Assembly (NCBI GenBank): GCA_963691815.1
Contig: OY829650.1
Location: 11,000,171 to 11,064,170, forward strand
Direction of reading: 5' to 3'
DNA: 64,000 nt
Source of the DNA: Echiichthys vipera
Lineage: Eukaryota; Chordata; Actinopteri; Perciformes; Trachinidae
The notes below the pieces were generated by a model that was not told the DNA's origin, made no database searches, and saw only the letters and a list, made by a program, of their open reading frames with translations. A program made the translations under genes and the position numbers. Shown here one piece after another: positions 13,225 to 26,198 of the stretch (the stretch's first letter is position 1; the number at the start of each line of letters is the position of its first letter).

Positions 13225-13345
13225 GATGCGTACATGAACTGATGAAGCCTCTTGGATGAGAGGTGAAACGTCTTCCTAGACAAACAACCAGTCCAGTTGT
13301 TTTTGACTGAAATTGCTTTGAGGATAACGATGACCTGGACGAATG
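13225..13345 (+). repeat. Dispersed repeat with hammerhead-like core
   Basis: The segment from 'ctgatgaagcctcttgg' to 'atgacctggacgaatgaga' is one I recognise from many teleost genomes, element class uncertain. CTGATGA at 13239-13245, a 6-bp helix (13247-13252 with 13259-13264, one G-U pair, 6-base loop) and GAAA at 13265-13268 follow the order of a hammerhead ribozyme core. One extra A at 13246 and no room for stem III depart from the canonical fold, so activity is doubtful. Confidence 0.55.
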
Positions 13346-14241
13346 AGAACATTCACAGGCTTAGCCTGGTACAAAAGCATTTCTATGGGGGTCAAAAAGA
13401 AATTCCTCCGTTATGAAACTTTTGTGAAAATTATTGTGAAAAGAACATGTGTAATGTGAATATGTTATTGACGTGTCACAACCACCCCCAAACTGATCAT
13501 AATAAGATCCATTAGTTAAATTTCTCAACTTAAATTTTAAAAGTCTGGAAGAGACATATCTGTTAGTTATTTCATGTCATTCATGAGCCAGCAAGAAGTC
13601 AGCCTGCAGATGAAGTCAATTATGCGCATGCTCTCGACTGGCTCAAAAACACAGAAGCCCATGTGAATCTTGATAAATAAAAAAAAATAAAAACCCTCCT
13701 GAATTGTCACCGCTATATCGTTTCAGAGTGTAAAAAAACCCTCCCTCAAAGTGTTTTGGCATCTCATAAAACTGTAAACCTTCGGCCCAAACCGGGGGGG
13801 CCAGGATTGTATGTCATTGTCTTACCAGGACCTGAAGGAACACTCCCCCACCCAAGCAGCTACTTGTGCTATTTTTGGTCTGACTGTCTGCTAATTCTCT
13901 TTTAGTATACATCACATTTCCTGCCATTCCGGTGGCATTGCAGCTAATGCAACACTTTTGGCAACATATTCTTAAAAATGATAACTTGACACTACCGGGA
14001 GAAAGGTGATACCGTTTTTGTTGCACATACAAAAATAGAGATTCAATGAGAGGTGAGGAAAAGGTATGAGAGAAGCAGGGTGAAGAAAGTGTTTGTGTGA
14101 GAGAAATAGATACAGAGAAAGGGGGAAGGCAGTCTCTCTGGGGATGTAGGAATGATTAATGTAAAGCTGTCAGAAAGGTGGAGAGGCGAAATCACAGCAA
14201 TTGGGGGAGGAGTCATGACCAGGTGTAGTGAAAAGAAGATG
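13346..14241. other. Spacer, no gene seen
   Basis: Non-coding. The 72-codon minus-strand frame at 13814-14032 shows no recognisable domain. The sequence becomes purine-rich from about 14040. Confidence 0.55.
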
Positions 14242-14270
14242 ACAGAGAGAGAGAGAGACAGAGAGTGAGA

Positions 14271-14328
<58 letters not shown>
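14242..14328. repeat. (GA)n microsatellite, first of a pair
   Basis: GA units with early interruptions, then pure GA from about 14275 to 14328. It sits in a purine-rich domain that runs from about 14040 to 14640. Confidence 0.96.
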
Positions 14329-14332
<4 letters not shown>

Positions 14333-14398
14333 GGCATAGAGGCATGGAAAGGTTTCAGGACAGACTATGGAGAGTGAGAAAGAGCAAATGTGTGTGTG

Positions 14399-14401
<3 letters not shown>

Positions 14402-14455
<54 letters not shown>
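14402..14455. repeat. (GA)n microsatellite, second of a pair
   Basis: About 27 pure AG/GA units, 73 bp downstream of the first GA array and in the same strand orientation. Confidence 0.97.
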
Positions 14456-14457
<2 letters not shown>

Positions 14458-14668
14458 GAAAGAATGAAAAGGGTTTCAGTAAAGATTGCTAAGAGGGAAT
14501 GAGAAGAAGAGAAGGAGAGAGTGAGGATGGAGGTGTGAAAGAGGATTTAGCAGACTGCTGAGAAGCTGAGAGAGAGAGGCAAAGAGGCAATATAAAGACA
14601 GACGTAGACAAGACAAAAAGATGAGAGACCAGTGATAGAGTATCTTTAGATTTCTGTATGATATCCTG

Positions 14669-14670
<2 letters not shown>

Positions 14671-14703
<33 letters not shown>
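14671..14703. repeat. (GT)n microsatellite
   Basis: About 16 GT units closing the purine-rich region. Confidence 0.96.
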
Positions 14704-14704
<1 letters not shown>

Positions 14705-15924
14705 TAGGTAGAGTAGATGGAGAGAAAGAGAAGCCGGGAAATCTGGAAAAAGATTAACTCTCTGAGCAGAGCATAGTTAACATATGTTCTTTGTCACAGC
14801 AATGGCCTAATTGTTGTTGTTGTTGTGTGTGTGTCAGAACTAGGTTGTTTCCATTGAGCCCTCAGTCCAAGCAGCTCGATTTGAGTTGGCAGTTGATGGA
14901 TTTTCCATGAAAAATAAGGAATCCATCAATGTGTACTTTGAGACATATGCACACACATAGAGCTAAAGGTACTGCATGGATAGATATATACTGTATTGAC
15001 ACACAGTAAACAACAGGGGGATTGTAGTATTTGTCACTATTGGTTATATTCTCATATTTTCGTTGATTTATCTTTGGTCATTATAAGCAGTTATTCATCA
15101 CCTCTGATGTAGAGAAAAAAATCAAAGCTGCTTTAATCCATATGTCTATAACAATGAATCTAATAACTGCATTTAATGGGAAAGGGGTTTCTCATTGGAG
15201 GGATGAACGCACCGATAACTATTACCCAACAATGCAGTTCCCCTTGCATCTTTCAGCTAATTGCATTAGTACTGTTATCAGCTGCAGATGTTTTTTAGTT
15301 AAAACAACAAACAAAAAAAACAACAACTTTAGAAACCCATTGTGTGCTACCTGTTCAGAATGGCAGACGGACAGAGTTAGTGACTGTGGGCAGAGCCCCG
15401 TAGGTAAATGGCCAACCCTATTGGTGAATTACTGGACACCCATCTGTGGAGTTCCACAAGCTTGCAGTCTGAAAATAGGCCTGAACCCAACGTGCGTCAG
15501 ACTCAGATAAGTAAACTATAATGCACTAAAATTGGCAACTAGCAGACGTATCTGAATGGTTATGTTAGCATCTTATATTTGTTTATATTGTTTGTTAGCT
15601 TACAACTAACAGTAGCTGACACAGCTACGCTAATGGTGTTTTTTCTTTCTCTCTGTACTAAAAGTCTGGTCTGTTTAGGGTTTCTTTGCTGGCTTTTGCA
15701 TATTAGACAGCGATTGGTTTACAATTTGTGATGTACCAGATATATTGCTCAGGATACGTTTGAATGTCAGATTTCAGGGAAGTGCACTGACATGTTCTGC
15801 TTTGGTACAGGGCTGTAAAACAAAGTTTGTACAGATACAAGTGAGTATAGTCATGGTCAGATATTGTAAAGGGCATAACAAAACTAGAAAAACACATGGG
15901 GGTCAATCAGGATTGATCCGCTTT
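14704..15924. other. Spacer, no gene seen
   Basis: Includes a short (TTG)n run at about 14811-14825. The 122-codon frame at 15142-15510 shows no domain I know and has no convincing splice context. Confidence 0.55.
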
Positions 15925-16008
15925 TGGATCCAGCCTCAAGTGGCCATTTTAGGAACTTCTGCATTGGCTTCATTTTTCAGCTTGCAGGGCTGCTGCTTGG
16001 TGCTTGGT
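15925..16008 (+). repeat. Probable 3' part of an 'atagactgta'-type repeat
   Basis: The string 'agcctcaagtggccatttt', then 'ttctgcattggcttcattt' and 'tgctgcttgg', matches a block I remember from the 3' half of longer teleost copies of the 'atagactgta' family. No internal partner copy in this window confirms it. Confidence 0.45.
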
Positions 16009-17380
16009 AACCAATTTAATGATGAGTGATTGTGTTAGATGAACAGTGCAAACAGACAGTAATTTATCTAATTTGTTGCTAATTTCTATAATGCGAGTAT
16101 TTGTGGGATATTTTCTTGTGTGCCTCATAAGTATAAGAAAGTTAAAGGAATCATGAGTGTATTAAAGGCCATGTGCCTCATTATTTTTTTTCTTATGCCA
16201 GTCAAGGTTAGCCATATCTAATCGCATCTTGCCAAGGCTGGCAACTAGCAAATTCTAGCTCAAGGTAGATATTTGAAATATCCAAATTATCATAAAAAAC
16301 TAATGGCCAGGGTTATATGGACTCAAAAGCATGAGTCAGCAGAATATAATAGTGGCATAATATATAATACTCTCAAAATAAGCTCCGCATTAGGAGGAGC
16401 CACACAGTATAATCGCCTGCTATTCGTATATTCTCCACATATTAATGGCTGTAGAAATTATGTACGGAGCAAAGAAGGAAATCAGGTGACGTAGTATGAG
16501 AGAGCTAAAATCTGTGTGTGTGTCATAATGGCAAAATGTGGTCATGGAGACAGCTATCCTAGCAGGAACTACTGCACAGATGGTTCAGTATTTTGCTTGG
16601 TGTTTATAGGTCTGTCTGTCTGTCTGTGGAGAACGTTTGTCACTGTGACAGCGTTGCAACTTTGCAACAGTCGTGAAACTTTACAGGTGTGTAGTTGTCC
16701 AAAGAATCATTAAAAAAATAAAAATGGGCATGGTCATAGGGACATCAAAATACAAAATCAGCAAATGGGTGTTGTTCCAGCAAGGGCACCGAAAGTAGGG
16801 AGATAAGAAGTAGGGAAGGGTAGGACGATGCTTTAGCCTCTCGTGCAATGGCCAACATTTCAGGATTTCCAGTGTAGCCACCAGAAATCTTAGCCAAGAC
16901 TTCCTCTTCTGTGTGCTAGATCCGACAACTTGAGCAACTTGAGGTGAGAATTGAGTTGGAGTTGAGATAATGTCTCTATAAACAGATGGCTGCATATGAA
17001 TGCATATTATTTTTTTAAAGTTTAATTGGTGAGAAGGTGATGGGTTTCAAAAACTGCATTCTGGCCAGGAGGCAGTTTGTTCCGCCTCTTTTGGTCTCTT
17101 TAACTGTATGCAACTAAAACCCTCTCAAATGTGTGTGGTTAATAATACCACTACAAATGGACTACAAACGGAAACCAAAATACTTCCGGTAACTAAATCT
17201 GGCCATGACTAAGGGTCGGCATTTGACGAGTTAGGGAACGGTCTGTGAGAGCTGTGTGGAGACGATCAAATCTGTGCAGTTTTACATTGCTTGAGAACAC
17301 TTGAGAGCTTCAGTTTCTACAAATCACATCTATTTTTACTAGACAGTAATTAGAAGATCAGAAGTTGTATTATTGTTAAA
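16009..17380. other. Spacer, no gene seen
   Basis: Contains four TCTG units at about 16610-16627. No coding or RNA feature recognised. Confidence 0.55.
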
Positions 17381-17425
17381 ATGTAACCTTCCCTCAGGGA
17401 CAATAAAGCGCATTGAACTGAGCTG
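17381..17425 (+). repeat. Retroposon 3'-tail-like sequence
   Basis: 'ttccctcagggacaataaag' resembles the conserved 3' tail of fish non-LTR elements and their SINEs ('ttcccNNNgggattaataaag'). A degenerate copy of the same type lies in reverse at about 61022-61073. No body is recognisable upstream, so this would be a heavily 5'-truncated insertion. Confidence 0.45.
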
Positions 17426-20400
17426 CTGTAAGAAACCCTGTGAGCTGCAAAATGCTAAACTGCAGTATAGTTGACCATCTACCCCATTGGCTTTGGATTT
17501 TAATCAGCAGAAACTGTAAAATCCTTTTTATGACATTTCTGTTTCCCTGATTGTTATGCAGAGGACAGAGACGGGAAATATGGAAAATAAAGACAGGGCA
17601 TAAAACGCAACAAGCTGTGATGTGAATTGTTACTAGTTGGTATGCAGCAGACTTAACCTCACAAGGAGGAAGTTTGTGCCACTCTGCTTCAAACAATTCT
17701 TCTTTATTAGTCTTAGTGGAGAGATTAAGTCCCCTTTGGACTAAAAAATACTTCAGAGGCTACTCCATAGAGAAAAATGCCTTTGGAATTTGATATATTT
17801 GCCTTTGAAATGACTACATACACAGGGGTCATCCACACACTTACTCATCAGGCAATGGCATTACAAAGCTATTGATGCTCACAACTTAAACTGAGCATCC
17901 ATTGATGTGCACTAAATACACAAAAATGGTTGATTTTGTTTTCTCCTGTATCTATTAGCTAACTGCACCTGGCAGTGAGTCTGTCACAGCCTGGTGACGG
18001 AGAAGCAATCGTAAAAGACTGTAGCTTTCTATATTTGCTCTTATTGAAACAAAGTGATACAGACCTCCAGTTCTATTAGAGACAAGCAGCAAGACCCCAG
18101 TAACAAGTGCAGAAAACACAAATGGCGCAGTATTTGTCAGGGACGGTACAATTGCTATTTTCCCTCTCAATTTGCCTGCCAGGATAATGTTTTCTCTAGC
18201 TCTCTCTCTATCTCTGTATCTCTTTATCTATCTCACCCCATTCCTTCCATAATTCAGTGTTCACTTTCTCCTTCACTTCCATTATCTCCCCACAGAGTGT
18301 GTAGGGGGTACAGAGTCTATGATAGCTGATTAAATAGTACAAGCAGCCCATACTAGAGGCTTCATTAGTCATAAAAGGCCAATTCACCAACAATTAAAAC
18401 CAGCTTCACTGACTTTAATGACACCACGATGAGAGCATGAGCTCCACCACTTTATGAGATAAAAGAAACCTAAGACTAATAAGGAAAATATGGAACGTGA
18501 GATGGGGATTACAGGGAGGAGGAAGCTGGAGCTTTGAGGTTGGGCACACATTTGGTGTAATGTTTCCAGCAAAAAAAAAAAATTGTCGATGCACACTGCA
18601 TAACATGTAATGGTGATGAGGATGGTGCTAGTTTTCAGGAGTATGGCAATGAAAAGATTATCTGTGATAGTGTTCTCCCACAATATATGAAATCTGTTAT
18701 AGGGAAGGCAGTAGTTAAAGCTTTGAAGTGGTGTTGTATGAGGTACTTCATAGTCAGCAAAGTATATACAGTAGATGACGTTTATATGCCTGCAATTTGG
18801 AGAAGCAGACCAGAGTACTGACACAGAAGCTGCTCTGGACGGAGCAGCAGCTGCAGCAAAACATATTTTATTCACCTTAAAAAAAGGACCACCTATCAAA
18901 ATCAATATCAGTTTAAGTGTGTGCTATATTTAGAATAAGTTTACTGCTTTACCTTGCCATCAGACAGCTCTTTCCTTTGGCATTACATATTCTTTCACAT
19001 GAGCACAACTGTGCCACGGACTGTATTACACCGCTGAACAGCTGTTTGAGTCAGACTCTCCACGGTTTATGGAATAAACAAGTAAAAGAAAATAGGAATG
19101 AGGTATTATAACAGAAATTCCTTTAACTGTGGAGACAAGAAAATCCCTTTATGAACCGTTCTACAGAACAAGAACATTTTCTGGGGGACACTGAACCGCC
19201 AAAATGAGAGGGGAGAAACTTCCGTGGAAACTGGAGGAAAGCACTGTCTGACAGTACGATAAAGTGGCAGAAAAATTCTTAATATAATCAACATTTGAAC
19301 TGAATTCGATTTGTTTTGTGCCTTTTTCAGGTGTCTAAAATATATTTTGAGTGCTGCCCCTGTCCACAGCAATTTATTGTTTAGCGTCCATGTCTGGACT
19401 TCTCTCTGCTTCTCCAAACTGGTGGCGTTCTAACAGTAATCTACTGTAGGTAATACACTGTAGTGTATTAGTCAACAACAAGTTAAGTGACCCTGTTTTG
19501 TAAGAATCCTTATTAACGCTGATTGATTGTCTCCTGGATTTTGGTTCACTGACTTTAAGGTCTACTATGGTTACATTTGTTTATGTAAACATTGGGAAAT
19601 TTACACTGTGTGTTGCTAAAGGCCGGCTGTTGTCTGGGGTCAATTGGTTTGGTGTTTGGCTTTTAGCTTGTATATGAAATTAGTTGTCAGATAAGATAGC
19701 TGGTCAACCTAGATATTTGAACACTGAAGTTGATTGATCACTTGCTGCCATCTATGTCAGTTGTTTCAAAGAAAAAACAAACATATTCGGGCAATTGGGT
19801 GGAGCCAGCTGAAATTAAGGTAGGCAGAGGAAGTGGCATGTTGAGTGTTATGACCTAAGACATCTGTTGAAACTGTGTTAGCGTGCAATAGTATCCTTGA
19901 CTTGTGTTGCCCACTGTTAGTGCTCTTTCTATAAATATAAGTCTCTGAACTGGATTGCTCTGTTTTTTCTTTCATCCTTATTTCCCTAAGTCATCATGTC
20001 CACTTTCATCTCTTCTTATTGTACATCGATAATTCTTGAAGTTATGTGGTACAGTCTGGGATGTGAGAATTTTAGGCACTCCGGCCCTCCTGATTTAGCA
20101 TGCAGGGCTCAAGGAACAATGCCTTTTCGATTAGACCCGGTTTTGTTAGAGAGGGAATGACATTGATTGGCCGAGGGAATGGGGATTGACATTGATTGGT
20201 CCCGGCTTGTTTGTGCTGGCAGGAAGTGATTTGCATAATGCAGACATTTGCAGTCTGCTGAGGCTCTGTACGTGGTAAACCAGGCCAGAATATAAAAATC
20301 TGGACTTAACAGTAGAAAAGGGCATCACTGAGGTGGAGTGTATGCAATGTTTTCTCCTCTCTTGTGCACTCATTTGTGTTCATTGAGATTGAAGTGTTGG

Positions 20401-21180
20401 TCAGATTCACAACTTAAGAGGATAGAAAAAGAGTTACAGAAATATCCACTGGGCCCAGTGACTGCATGTAGAAAATGGGAAAAAAAGGAGGAAAAAGGAA
20501 GTTACACAGCAAAGACATTAATGATATACATTTGTCACAAGGCCAAGGTATTCCAACAGAAGCAATGGAGTAAGAAAATGGATGAGACAGATTAACAAAA
20601 AACAAAAAATAAAGGCCTCAGCGACAAAAGAAAGACGGAGTGATAAAGAGAACATAAGACATGCCAGAGGGAGAGGGCAGTTGGGAGAAAATCAAGGAGA
20701 CAAAATAAAAGAAAGTAAGAGAAGAAGGCAGGGGAGAAGAGAGAGCAGAGACAGGAGACAACACAGAGAGTGCTGTGTCTCCTGGTTGTCTTTGTTTATT
20801 GTGACAGGGACAGGTGGAGGCTGACAGCAGGACCTTTACAGAGAGCCAGTTAAATAAAGAGGGGATGGAGGGATGGAAATGAGCAGAAAGATGAGAACAA
20901 AAGAAGGAAGGAGACTCTGAGACTAAATGCCAGTCCCCAAATGGCTGCCAAGCCTTCTGTTCCCTTCCTGCTCGGAGTTGTAGCACCATGTGCTTGATCA
21001 GAAGCATAGATCAAATTGCTACGATTCATTTGACTTCCCCTTTGTTTCTTTTCTTTCAGCATCACTTTTTGACTATAGAGTCATCAGTACAGGGCTGCAT
21101 GGTGAGTTAAGGTCCCCTATAAACTGGAGTGGACTTTTATGTGTGACCTTAGGCATATGCATTTGCTCAGTGGATGGCAA
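17426..21180. other. 3.8-kb spacer, no gene seen
   Basis: No gene recognised. A 13-bp direct repeat (TGACATTGATTGG) occurs at 20158-20170 and 20187-20199, each with an ATTGG (reverse CCAAT) core. The stretch about 20590-20900 is purine-rich. The 173-codon minus-strand frame at 18384-18905 shows no domain I recognise. Confidence 0.55.
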
Positions 21181-21600
21181 TGTCAGTTGGTCAGTTTGTC
21201 ATTCGACCGCTTTGGTCCATTCTGAAATATCTCGACAGCTATAAGATGGATTGCCATGAAATCTCGTAGTGACATTCACTCCTAGAGGATCAATGCTCCT
21301 AACTTCAGTGATTCTTTAACTTTTTCAATCCATGGTTCAAGAGGTTGACATTTTTGCTTTTTAGTGAATTGTCTCAACAAATGTATGGATTGCCATTAAA
21401 TCTGGCACAGTTATAAGGACTTTAACCTTCTCTTTATTTATTTAAGCCCACCAGCAGGTCAAAAATTTTAAAAATCCAGTGAAATATCTCAACAACTATT
21501 GGATTAAATTCAGTACAGACTAATACAGTTCCCCACTGAATGAATTTGTATAACTTTGTGCACCCCTATCTTTTCACATAGCACCATCAAGTGAGTATAG
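21181..21600 (+). repeat. Dispersed repeat with internal tandem modules
   Basis: Three diverged modules share 'aatatctcaacaactat..ggatt..catgaaat'-type wording, at about 21220-21310, 21365-21420 and 21478-21540. 'cccaccagcaggtcaaaa' lies before the third. I recognise this as a common percomorph-fish repeat with variable module numbers. The modules are about 60-80% alike by eye. Confidence 0.6.
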
Positions 21601-22084
21601 CCTCACAGAGCTGCAAGCATGGCTGTAGACTCTTAAGGCCTTTGCACACCAAGTCCATATTTTTTGTCTGAAATTGTTTCAGTCTCAAAATAAATATGAC
21701 ATTGCGTCATGTCAATCATGTTTACTCACCCAATATGAAATTGTTTTCCATCATTAAAGCTTTTGGAACAGTTTCAACAAAAGTTGGGACAATGCACTTT
21801 ATGACGTACAAAGTAAAGAATAAAGAGATGCAGAAGGTAAAGATAGACTGTGGCGGATGTTAGCAGAACAGCTTGGCATCAGGGGTGATACTGATTTGTC
21901 AAACAGAATGTACAAAAGGTTAGACAGCTGTACTCTAAGCAGCTTGACAATAGCTCCCTGCTTATGCCATTCATTTATTAGCCCCATTTGGGTTTTTGTG
22001 CTTTCCATTGCATCCATGTAATTCATTTAAAAAGTTAGGACCACAAAATCATCCTCATTGCTTGATGACTCCATTGTTGTCTCA
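21601..22084. other. Spacer, no gene seen
   Basis: 'ttaaggcctttgcacaccaa' at about 21636 resembles terminal sequence of some fish DNA-transposon relics, but no matching end was found. No gene recognised. Confidence 0.5.
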
Positions 22085-22209
22085 TATAACTAATTTCCAT
22101 CATGCAGCAAAGGGCTGCAGGTTGGCGTTGAACCCAGGCCACTGTGGCACTGACTTTCAGCCTCTTTATATGGGGTGCCTGCTCTAACCACTGAGCCACT
22201 GGGTGCCCC
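22085..22209 (-). repeat. tRNA-derived SINE, minus strand
   Basis: Read on the minus strand it starts GGGGCACCCAGTGGCTCAGT. An A-box-like string TGGCTCAGTGGTTAGAGCA lies at 22198-22180 and a B-box-like GGTTCAACGCC at 22134-22124. The A-to-B order fits a polymerase III promoter, and the head resembles a tRNA. 'ctgcagccctttgctgcat' closes the recognisable part. I recognise this head from percomorph SINEs. The 3' tail and target-site duplications are not clear. Confidence 0.75.
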
Positions 22210-22620
<411 letters not shown>

Positions 22621-22799
22621 CATCCTTTGAACCTATTGGGTATTATGGGATTGTCTCAAAGTGATTACAGAGGATCAGGGGTACAACAAAAAACAACAAC
22701 AAACAACAAAGATGCACACACAAGCTGCATGCATGGACAAATCACTCACACGCAGATAGACTCACACTCGTGAAGCCAGGAAGTCCGGCCTCACTGACA

Positions 22800-23200
22800 G
22801 GGATAATCCTGTGGCACCGAGAGAGGGTAAAGTTAGGAAGAGACGATCCCAAACCCGGAAAAGCCGATTAGAGGCTGAGGGAACAAAAACCAGGCAGTGG
22901 GAGAAGGAAGAGAAGAAACAAGCAGCAGAACGCCAAAGCCAAGTCAACCCTGACACAAGAGGCCAGTTATGCCTTATAGACCAGGAAAACAGAAGGGGAG
23001 GGGGAGTGAACACAGAGCACAACGGCAGATTGGAGGGAGGGAGAAGGAGTACTACAGGGAGATATGGAGGTGAAAAAGTGAGAAGAGAGGCAAATGACAG
23101 ATTGATGAAAGGAGATAAAGGACTGAAAGGAGGACAGAAGGGGAAAAGGAGATACACATGGGATGAGAAAGTTTGAGAAGATGAGGACGAGAGAGAGAGG
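22800..23200. other. Purine-rich tract
   Basis: About 400 bases in which A and G dominate the plus strand. Both strands therefore stay open: a Lys/Arg/Glu/Gly-rich 121-codon frame on plus and a Ser/Leu/Pro/Phe-rich 131-codon frame on minus. The amino-acid bias follows from base composition, so neither is called a gene. Confidence 0.65.
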
Positions 23201-26198
23201 AAGATACTGATACATTTACAGACACTGAATATTATGATAAATCTGAAAAAAAGTGAAACCAGCTTTGTATATAATTTTCAATCTACTATAGTCGATTGTC
23301 GGGAACTCTCTTTCCTTTTTCTCCTTCTCTTTTTCTCTGTATGAGACTTTCAGATACATAAGATAATATCTTTATTCATATTACTTTCTTCATATCTCAA
23401 CTTTCCATTCTAAATTGTCTTTTCCCCCACAGTTTCCACTCTTCTATATCACTTTCTGTCACTTTTCTTCCTTCCACTGTCTCTTTCTCACTCTTCCCCG
23501 CCTCATTTTCTTTGTCTATGCCTTTGTCACAATTAATCTCAGGGCTGTAGAGGTTGTAGAGTTGGTATTTCCATCCAGTGATAAGGGCCTTTATAGAATG
23601 AGTCTGACACTGGAAGGGTCCTCATTTGATGGAAGCAATAAAACATGAAAACACTCCCACACACATACACACACTGATGTGATTGCACACACAGAAGTCT
23701 CAATGCTATCTATGTCTAGTAAAATGGTGTGCAGATATCAGCATTGATAGATTGATGAGGGAGGCTGATAAGTCCTGATAAGTCTTGGAAACATATACTG
23801 AAACAGATAGATAGAACATAGCTCTTCTAAATTCAGATCTGCGCTATCACTTTCAAGACTTTACAATACTTAAATTGTATTTTATGTGATCTGATAATGG
23901 AGAATGGGGACAAAATGGCTGTGTATGCTTGTTTGCTCTGAAATTGCCTTTTTGTGGGTACAGAGTTGTATTTACTCAAATATACAATAACCCTAAGTTT
24001 TGCATGCTATTTCTCTGTCTCCTTATGGGAAACTTCCATTCATTTTGGGAGCAAGACCGCTTCCAAGATTGCTTTTGAACATCCCCTAACAGAAAGGACA
24101 GGATTATGTTGTTGTGCATCGAGGCCTGTCACTTCCTGATGTCCTGGTGTGATTGGATGATAAATACTGCAATTAAACAACACAGACAGAGATACGTGTT
24201 GTTGGCTATTGTCCCTGTATGTCTTCTGGGGGAATGTGTGCATGTCTAAACCATCTGGTGGTCGGTGCAAAGGACAAACTAATGGAGATTAAATCAATTA
24301 TCTCAAAATAAACTCTTATGTGCACTGTCAGTGCATAAACACTTTTTGTTCTGTATTTGTTCATCCCTGCTACTGAAATGCCAACCATATATACTCGCTT
24401 TTCATTCTTTTCAAGTACAATTCTGTTTTTTAAAATTATCAGATTTTCTGTGAGTGTACAGATCATTGTTTCAAATGTAAAACTTAGCTTAATGTGAATA
24501 GTAAATGTATAAACTCATTCTACTAAAAATGTAGCATTTTTCTTCATGAGAGAAATGTAGTGGATGCACAGGATTTAAACAATCTCCCAGTGGGCTCCTT
24601 CTCTGAAGAAATATGACTTTCATATGTGTTATAGAAAGCAAATGAAGACCAAAAAGGTATGAGGGAACCATTACCATTTTAGTGACTTTTCTATCTAGGC
24701 AAGATTATCTCAGCAAACCATTTTGTACTCTGAATAGCATTAAAGTAGCTTTTACTTCTCATCTAGAAACGTTGTACTAAGAAGGACAAACAGAGTGGTG
24801 AAGAGGTTGACAGATGCATGCCAGTTCCACTTTGTGTTTAACTCTCTAGATATGATTTTCCAGATCGTAGGTAGGCATACAGGCTGCACAGATTGAGGTG
24901 GCAGGCAGTATGAAACCAGTTTGGAAGGAGGGGTGGGAAACACAGCAAACTGAAGTGTCATAAGGATATTTATAGAGACAGGTAGTGGCCACCAACAGCC
25001 ACAGCAAATTGGCTGGGAAAATATAAAAGTTAAAAGAGGCTTATCCAATGGAGATGGCAGGCTGGATGCATTGTAAACAGCTGTTGGGATGAACTCTTTC
25101 TCTATATTTTTGTTTTATGACCAAGCACAGAAAAAAAGGTTAATTGAAATATACGTGGCCAATGTTTTTTTGTGAAAGTGTTTGGAAGTGAGATTGAGAA
25201 AAAGGGAGGAAGCTTGTAAGTATCAAATAAAGTTTGTGACAAAGCTATACATAGTAAATATTCTTTCAGCCCCATGTCAGGAAAAGCAATTTCAGCTCTT
25301 ACGGTTTTAGGCAATTCAAGTCGAGTGAGAGGAGAGAAAATGAACACAAGTAATATTAACAAGAAATGGGAAATGTAGGCAAAGCTATTGTATAGAAATT
25401 AACCTCTGAGTGTCAAAGTGGGAAAACTAAATTACACAGGTGAGGGATATAACCACCAGGGAGGCAAGGGAACTTAAAAGTTGGAGTGTACAGTGCAAAA
25501 AAGGATAGGGGATAGACAGACAGCGGAGCAGAAGTATTGATATTTCCAGCATAAACACTCGTCCTAATGGACCCCGGGAGTCGGAGTGGGAGATCGATCG
25601 GAAGACAGAAGTCTCTGCAGATGTATGGAGGGAAAATATACCTCTCACCTGCTGTGAGGATGGCGGAGGAGGGATGGGGGAATGGACGGAGGAGATTAGG
25701 GGATGACCAGATGCAGTAGGGATACAAACAGAGGGCCGAGACTGAATCCTAATGCGCAAAATGTTTTTTTCATGAGAGTGCAATCAATAACGATTTGGAG
25801 TTTTCTTTTTGTAGCTGGAATCAGCCAAGCGAACGAAGAGGTAGGCTATCTGGAAATACGAGAAGAGGAAAGGCAGGGAAGAAGAATGGATATATTGGCG
25901 GATGGATGGACAACTGGAGAGATAAATGACGGCAGCCAGTTAATACGAGGAAGTTCCGAGAATTGAATGTGGGAGAAGGACAAAGTGGGGGGTGGTTACT
26001 GAGAAGAAAAAAAAGAAACCAAAGCTGAGGTGCACCTGTAAATAAATACTAAAACACTTTATTTGGCGTACTTCTTATATGAAAAAGGTGGTTAGAATGT
26101 GGGTTTGATGCAACAGGTTCACATACTTAAACGAAAAAAATCGAATTTGATCCGTCACCTCTGTTTATGGTTTGATTAAGGGTAGGGAACTCTTTGTT
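23201..26198. other. 3-kb spacer, no gene seen
   Basis: Pyrimidine-rich at about 23300-23510 and otherwise mixed. Minus-strand frames at 25413-25783 overlap purine-rich DNA and show no domain. Confidence 0.55.

Noticed and set aside
18384..18905. 173-codon minus-strand frame, the longest in the window
   Set aside because: No recognised domain or splice context. A chance frame of this length is plausible in 64 kb read in six frames.
22811..23176. 121-codon basic/acidic plus frame, with a 131-codon frame opposite
   Set aside because: Both follow from a purine-rich strand that excludes stop codons. There is no domain, and amino-acid bias matches base composition.
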